Shown here one piece after another: positions 58,301-64,000 of a stretch of 64,000 nucleotides of DNA. The position numbers were made by a program, and so were the translations under genes. The stretch comes from Symbiodinium natans. Lineage: Eukaryota > Sar > Dinophyceae > Suessiales > Symbiodiniaceae. Within the stretch, counting starts at the first letter, position 1, and every line of letters begins with the position of its first letter. Where the stretch lies: contig CAJNDS010000420.1 in assembly GCA_905221605.1 (NCBI GenBank), positions 62,001 through 126,000 of the forward strand, written 5' to 3'. The notes under the pieces are model-generated. The model saw only the letters and a program-made list of their open reading frames with translations, did not search any database and had not been told where the DNA came from.

Positions 58301-61300
58301 AGCTCTTGAGCTTGAGCAGGGAGATTGACTTGCAGAAGGCTACTGTCAGGACACGCCGGTTGCTTTTGGAAAAAGCATGCCATTGCTGCTTCTCAAGAGT
58401 TGGATGCCGGCCGTGCTGCGAGGACGTTCCTTGAGGCGGATGTGGTGTTGTTCGACTACCACCTCTTTCAACGCAGCTCCTATATCAAGCGGCGCCAGGA
58501 ACTCGCTGCCTTGGCAGTTCCCCAGTCCCCGTCGGACAGCTTGCAAGACGCGGCTCGGCAACAATGTTACAAGACTAGTGGGAGCTAGAGACTGGAGACC
58601 TCAAGACAATCAATGGGTCATTTTGAGTGTCATTTTGTAGTCTGTCATTTTGGGTGTCGTTTCTTTTTTCGTTGCAGGGTCGTTTTACCTAAGCAATGCA
58701 AGGAGTTTTGTGCTAAGAAGCATACAGATGATGCGCCGCTCAAAGCCTTACACTGTGGAACTTTCACTTTCTTGCGAAAGCCCATTCCGCACGCCTGGGA
58801 CAGCTTCCTCGAGAGAAAGGATGTCGAGGACCCGTCGCTGTGCGCACAGCGTCTGCGCTTCCCGGTGTTGGAGCAGTTTTTCTGGCGACGGGTCGTCTTC
58901 GATGAGTTCCACGAGCTTGGAGATGATCTTTGCCGCAACTTGTCCTCTTTGCGTTCGCACCATCGCTGGGGCCTCACTGGGACGCCTGCATCTTGGTGGC
59001 AATGATCCGAAGCAGAGATGCTTGCAGAAGCAAGGGCACTCGTTAGTCAATGGTAGTACCTTCTCTGCAAAGGCAATCATCTTCCCATTCCTGCCCCCCA
59101 CCCCCCCACACAATGATACACCATGATGGTGGGTTGATTCAAGATGCTGCATGCCATCGGGATGGTCCCAAATTTTGACCTCCACCTGTCGAAAGTGGTC
59201 GCAAGTGAATTCGCGCCCATCCTATCTACAAGTAGGATCAGGTGAAACAGCAATGGAGAATACACAGGGTTCTATGCCTCTCTCGTAAAGCGGCATGAAA
59301 TTACTATACTACCTGCCACCAGTGCCGCGCACAATACATGTGGCGCGTCTAGCTGCGGTGTAGGTGGTTTTTCGGCCCGCTTGCATTGGACGAGAGACAG
59401 GAGTGAGGCATAGAGAGAGGGCAAGAGAAGCATTCCAATGTATGAAGCTGGGACCTGGGCATGCCCCGAAAACGTGAAGTCCAGGAACGTCCACTCACCC
59501 GTCCAGGCACTGCATGGCACGAAGCACGTCGCCCGCATGGCCTCGATGCTCCGGGTTGACGTGGGCGGGCCAGGCATGCGACACAGCAACAGTGGCGACA
59601 GCAACCCCGTTGTAGAGATGCCCAGCACCACTTCGGTCCTTCGAGCGCTGCATCAGTCCTTGCTTTCGCATGGTTTGTTTTCCCCCCTTCCTTCACAAAT
59701 AAGGTCAAATCCCGCCTGCCGAGGAATTGCGGGCGGTTCTTGGATGCTTGTGTTCGGCAAAACACTGCCGAGCTTCCGACTATCAGGATCGTTCAGCACC
59801 TGAAGTTTGTGCGGCATACTGCACAAGAGCGCCTCAGCATGCATCCCCAGACGTATGTTCAGGAGGATTCGGGTGGGAATGTAGAGGAGCTTCCTTGAAA
59901 CGTCAGGCGTGCGCTGTACTTGTCGGCGTGCCAAGCTCCGGTTGAGATGGATGGAGTGGATGGCAACCTCTGCCGGAACAGGAAGCTCTTGCAGCTTTGC
60001 TCGCATTTCAATGCAGAGGAGCTCGAAGCAGAGGATGCCGACGAGGTCTGCGGTCGGCTGCTGAAGTGCAGGCAGCAAGAGGCAGCGGGGGGGCATCAAG
60101 CATGCTCCCAGCACTGTTCTCCCGAATGCCCTCCCAGCCCTACCACTTGCCCTACCTTATCACCAGCTTAAAACCTTCTTGAGGCTTCCTCGGCAAAGGA
60201 GGGGGTCCGGAAATCGGCGAGGTGCCTGGAAGGGCTTGAGCGCTTGGGCTTCGGGCACGGCCTGCCTCCTGGCTTGCCGGACTTGCCGGGCTTGGAAGCT
60301 GCCTGGTGCTCAGCCAGGTTCCTCAGGCCCTCGCACGGCTCCATAACAGTGAAAGCCGGTATGGGCCATTCCAACATGTTCCGACCATTCTTTGATGCTT
60401 CTTCAACAAGGTCCCAAAGGAGGTCCAGACCAGTCTCGAGACTTTTCTGCAAGAAGCTCGGGAAGAGGCGCGTGGCCTGAGCCCTTCGGCTGCACACTTG
60501 AGGACTCCTCTTTGCTATCGCTTGCTTAGCCGCGCTTTCCCTGGTTTTCCTGCATTTTCACATGACTCGGAACAGGCATGGAAAGCCTGGCCGTGCCCAG
60601 CCGCTGGACAAAGTTGGCAAACAGCTTGAAGAGCTCGGACAGAGAGGAAGTGGAAGTGGTGGAAGCCTCGAAACGCAGGGAGGTGGCCAAGCTGGCCAGG
60701 GAGGGCGTCGAGAAGCTGCAGCTGGCCTTGGTGGAGCTCGCACGGTGCCTGAAGCGCCTCGGCTTCCTCGAGCGGACCTTGGAGTTGGTGGAGGAAGGCT
60801 CGGACGCCTCCACCCGGTCATGCAGCATTTGCTACGAGGAGAACTTGGAGCCTTGGAGATCTTGGAGGCTTTGAGGGCTTTCAAGAATGATGTTGCGATG
60901 GCTAGAAGCTTCTAGATTCTAGCTTCTGCATTGCTTTGTAGCATGGCTCAGTATGGCTCAGAATTGCTCATCAGCCGTTTCCGTGCTTTCTTGGGTGTTT
61001 CCAAGGAGCTGGAGCAGCTGGGTATCACACCCTGTGTTGCTTGACTCCAGCGGCGGCAACAGCCTTTTGCGAAACTCCTTGGACGTGGGCAAACACTCAA
61101 CTGAGTCAACTCTCTCCCCAACTGCCTCTGGTGTTTTTGTTCGCTCTCTCTTTCTTCCTCTGCTCTCCACCGTGTTGTGCCAAGTTGTGCCCCCCCAAAA
61201 TTTAAAAAGATAGTGTTTTGTAAGGCCCACGTCTTCTGCCTCCGCTGCCTGCACGAGCAAGTCTCGAAGAATCGCAGCTGCGGCCTGTGCCGGCAGCCGC

Positions 61301-61341
61301 TCCAAAAGGCCGGAGACCCGATGGGGGGCCGGATAACATGA
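55332..61341 (+). CDS. SNF2-type DEAD/H ATPase with RING finger (RAD5/RAD16/SHPRH-like architecture)
   Basis: At least a dozen exons together spell a SNF2-family ATPase with an inserted RING, a plan used by chromatin remodelling and ubiquitin-ligase helicases in the nucleus. In order: 'LLSWDETQGSKLLQLPINNY' (55350-55455); 'FRVQLRPEQLRSLSWMVQQ' (exon 55678 to about 55960); 'ARGGVLADE' (to 57789) joined to the P-loop 'IGYGKTALAIALLD' (57951-57993); 'STLICIPSHLHGQWADEFLK' (about 58190-58342); 'ADVVLFDYHLFQRSSYIKRR' (58435-58565); 'RRVVFDEFHELGDDL' and 'HHRWGLTGTP' (exon 58675-58987). Then come 'HVARMASMLRVDVGG' (about 59520), 'GRFLDACVRQNTAELP' and 'HLKFVRHTAQE' (59702-59828), and 'RALYLSAC' onward (59907 to about 60060). 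Helical exons (60395-60855) end in 'CSICYEENLEP', completed by 'FCKAHVFCLRCL...CGLCRRPL' (61210-61341). The C-terminal helicase domain is not seen before the stop. Confidence 0.85.
55980..57740. other. Long gap between SNF2 exons, probably intronic
   Basis: Between the 'LRSLSWMVQQ' exon and the 'ARGGVLADE' exon lie about 1.8 kb. In the SNF2 fold these segments are normally separated by a modest linker, so at least one further exon may be hidden here. Plus-strand frames at 56258-56813 are open but match nothing I recognise. Confidence 0.4.
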
Positions 61342-61394
61342 CGGAAAGGTTTGCAGTTTAGGGTTTAGGGAGTAGCATGAATCCCCAAAGCTGT

Positions 61395-61710
61395 CGCCCG
61401 TTGGAGCATTGTGTTTGCCAATGGGGGGGGGGGGGCTGCGCCCCCCCTAACCCCCCCCCTTTTCTCGGCCATGCAGGCTTGCGTCATAGCATATGATTCC
61501 TTTCCAAGCCCATCGGGCGAGCGTTGCGTTGCGACCCTCCCAATTAAGCCGTGCAAGCTTGCCTCCCCCAAGACCTCACAACAGCAAGCCATTAGAATCC
61601 TTTCCAAACCCATCATTCGAGTCGAGCATTGTGTTTGCAAATGGGGGGGGGCTGCCCCCCCCAACCCCCGCGCTTTTTTTTGGCCGTGCAAGCTTGCTTC
61701 AAAGCAGATG
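61395..61710 (+). repeat. Two-copy ~220-bp repeat with G/C-run hairpin
   Basis: The segment 'gcattgtgtttgc(c/a)aatgg' leads into a long G run, 'ctgc(g)', then a long C run. It occurs at about 61408 and again at about 61628. Each copy is followed by 'ccccc...ctttt..tcggcc(a/g)tgca' and then 'gcttgc' sequence. The G run and C run are complementary and nearly adjacent, so each copy can fold into a very stable hairpin of about 8-13 G-C pairs. Confidence 0.8.
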
Positions 61711-61779
61711 GTTCCCTTCCGTTTGTCTTGTCTCATGCTGGCATTTACAGCATTTGCAGCCTCTTGACAGCAGACGCAA

Positions 61780-62345
61780 TTCCCAACGCTTTTCTTCTTC
61801 GAAGATACCTATCGGGCATCTGGGGGAAGCACACACATTCAAAACCGCTTTTCCCTTTCGAAGTTCCCTATGGGGGATCTTGGGGCTTTTTCGCAGAGCA
61901 GACACATTCAAAGCACTTTTCGTCTTCGAAGCTGGCAATTGGGCATCTTGGGGCCTTTGCGCAAAGCAGACGCATTAAAAACGCCTTTTCGAAGTTCCCT
62001 ATTGGGCATCTTGGGGCCTTTTTTCGCACAGCAGACACATTCAAAAACGCTTTTGTTCTTGGAAGTTCGCTATTGGGCATCTTGGGGCCTTTCGCACAGC
62101 AGACACATTCAAAACGCGTTCCCTCTTCGAAGTTCCCTCTTGGGCATCTTGGAGCCTTTGCGCAGAGCAGACACATTTAAAACGTTGTTCCTCTTCGAAG
62201 TTCCCTATTGGGCATCTTGGGGCCTTTTCGCAATGCAGACACATTCAAAACATGCAAGATGCTTTTCCTCTTCGAAGTTCCCTATTGGGCATCTTGAGGC
62301 TTTTTTCACAGAGCCGACACATTCAAGACACTTTTGCTCCCAATA
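61780..62345 (-). repeat. 68-bp satellite, reverse orientation, about 8 copies
   Basis: Copies read 'cgaagttccctattgggcat' then 'cttggggccttttcgcaaag' then 'cagacacattcaaaacg' on plus, the reverse complement of the downstream array. Spacing is about 60-77 bp and copies are diverged, more so at the left edge. Confidence 0.92.
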
Positions 62346-62349
62346 GAAA

Positions 62350-64000
62350 AGCAAAAAAGGCGTTTTGAATGCGTCTGCTTTGCGAAAAGGCCCCAAAATG
62401 CCCAATAGGGAATTTCGAAGAGCAAAAACGTTTTGAATGTGTCTGCTCTGCGAAAAGGCCCCAAGATGCGCAATAGGGAACTTCGAAGAGGAAAAACGTT
62501 TGAATGTGTTTGCTTGGCGAAAACGCTCCAAGATGCCCAATAGGGAACTTCGAAGAGGAAAAGAGTTTGGAATGTGTCTGCCCAGCGTAAAGGCTCCAAG
62601 ATACCCAATTGGAAACTTCGAAGAGGAAAATCCTTTTGAATGTGTCTGCTTTGCGCAAAGGCCCCAAGATGCCCAATAGGAAGCTTCGAAGAGTAAAAGT
62701 GCTTTGAATGTGTTTGCTCTGCCAAAAAGCCCCAAGATGCCCAATAGGGAGCTTCGAAGAAGAAATGCGCGTTGAATGTGTCTACTCTGACTTCGAGGAG
62801 GGAAAGCGTTTTGAATGTGTCTGTTTCTCGAAAGGGCCCCAAGATGCCCAAGAGGGAACTTCGAAGAGCAAAAGCGTTTGAATGTCTGCTTTACGAAAAC
62901 GCCCCTAGATACCCAATAGGGAACTTCGAAAAGGAAAACGTTGTTAATGTGTTTGCTTTGCGAAAAGGCCCCAAGATGCCCAATTGGGAACTTCGAACAG
63001 CAACAGCTTTTTGAATGTGTCTGCTTTGCGAAAAGGCCCCAAGATGCCCAATAGGGAACTTCGAAGAGCAAAAACGTTTTGAATGTGTCTGCTCTGCGAA
63101 AAAGGCCCCAAGATGCCCAATAGGGAACTTCGAGGAGGAAAAGCGTTTTGAATGCGTCTGCTTTGCGAAAAGGCCCCAAGATGCCCAATAGCGAAACTTC
63201 GAAGAGGAACAACGTTTTAAATGTGTCTGCTCTGCGCAAAGGCTCCAAGATGCCCAAGAGGGAGCTTCGAAGAGGAAAAGCGTTGTGAATGTGTCTGCTT
63301 TGCGAAAAGGCCCCAAGATGCCCAATAGCGAACTTCGAAGAACAAAAGCGTGTTGACTGTGTCTGCTGTGCGAAAAGGCCCCAAGATGCCCAGTAGGGAA
63401 CTTCGAAGAGCAGAAACGTTTTGAATGTGTCTGCTCTGCGAAAAGGCCCCAAGATGCCCAATAGGGAACTTCGAAGAGGAAAAGCGTTTTGAATGCGTCT
63501 GCTTCGCGAAAAGGCCCCAAGATGCCCAGCAGGGAACTTCGAAGAGGAAACGCGTTTTGAATGTGTCTGCTCAGCGAAAAGGCCCCAAGATGCCCAGTAG
63601 GGAACTTCGAAGAGGAGAAGCGTGTTGAATGTGTCTGCTTTGCGAAAAGGCCCCAAGAAGCCCGACAGGGAACCTCGAAGAAGAAAAGCGCTTTGAATGT
63701 GTCTGCTTGGCGAAATGCCCCCAAGATTCCCAATTGGAAACTTCGAAGAGGAAAAGTGTTGTTAATGTGTCTGCTTTGCGAAAAGGCCCCAAGATGCCCA
63801 ATTGGGAACTTCGAACAGCAACAGCTTTTTAAATGTGTCTGCTTTGCGAAAAGGCCCCAGATGCCCAATAGGGAACTTCGAAGAGCCAAAAAGTTTTGAA
63901 TGTGTCTGCTCTGCGAAAAAGCCCCAAGATGCCCAATAGGGAACTTCGAAGAGGAAAAGCGTTTTGAATGCGTCTGCTTCGCGAAAAGGCCCCAAGATGC
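62350..64000 (+). repeat. 68-bp satellite, forward orientation, about 24 copies to the window end
   Basis: The unit is 'gaatgtgtctgctttgcgaa' + 'aaggccccaagatgcccaat' + 'agggaacttcgaagagcaaa' + 'aacgtttt', 68 bp. Copies are mostly 68 bp, with substitutions, rare 1-bp indels and a few shortened units (near 62770-62790). Each unit carries the palindrome cttcgaag. The array is cut by the window edge, so its full length is unknown. Confidence 0.97.

Noticed and set aside
62350-64000. Regularly spaced repeats resembling a CRISPR array
   Set aside because: The 68-bp units are contiguous and similar along their whole length, with no unique spacers and no cas genes. The context is eukaryotic.

Overview
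This window reads as nuclear DNA of a dinoflagellate, most likely a Symbiodiniaceae-type alga. That is an inference from several traits. Coding sequence is split into short exons on both strands with no operon-like packing. Several introns that can be placed by protein continuity start with GC rather than GT. TTTAGGG/CCCTAAA telomere-type tracts lie inside the sequence, and tandem repeats and microsatellites are abundant. The recognisable families (VWA plus alpha-kinase, RCC1 repeats with cysteines, SNF2 ATPase plus RING) are typical of protists. Nothing suggests a bacterial, plasmid or viral origin.

Layout. 1-7.5 kb is gene-poor: a degenerate ~35-bp minisatellite (520-1320), a telomere-like tract (5370-5510) and homopolymer runs. 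7.6-8.7 kb holds short coding-like exons on the minus strand. 8.7-15 kb is mostly unassigned. 15-23.5 kb holds several weak candidate exons and a mosaic of duplicated blocks, including a ~575-bp block repeated 1,020 bp apart. 23.9-27.0 kb is the best complete gene: a protein with a cysteine cluster, a von Willebrand factor A domain and an atypical alpha-kinase domain. 31.7-34.9 kb carries two unrecognised multi-exon plus-strand genes. 37.2-37.45 kb is an interstitial telomeric array bounded by long inverted repeats. 39.3-42.9 kb is an array of ~777/868/869-bp units that carry coiled-coil coding pieces and repeated perfect hairpins. 43.6-45.6 kb and 48.3-49.1 kb hold minus-strand candidate genes, one with a polyglutamine tract. 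46.5-47.8 kb is a frame-broken RCC1-repeat gene. 50.57-51.32 kb is a compound (AC)n/(ACGC)n microsatellite. 52.2-52.5 kb is a frame-broken fragment that may be TIR-like. 53.9-61.3 kb holds the exons of a SNF2-type ATPase with a RING finger. From 61.4 kb to the window end there is a G/C-hairpin duplication and then a large 68-bp satellite that flips orientation at about 62.35 kb.

The genes do not form one obvious pathway. The most informative features are the VWA-alpha-kinase gene, the SNF2-RING gene (whose C-terminal helicase domain is not seen in the window), and three repeat systems: the telomere-core inverted-repeat element, the hairpin/coiled-coil array and the inverted 68-bp satellite. 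Exon limits are hand-placed from protein continuity and splice-like sequence, so most are approximate.
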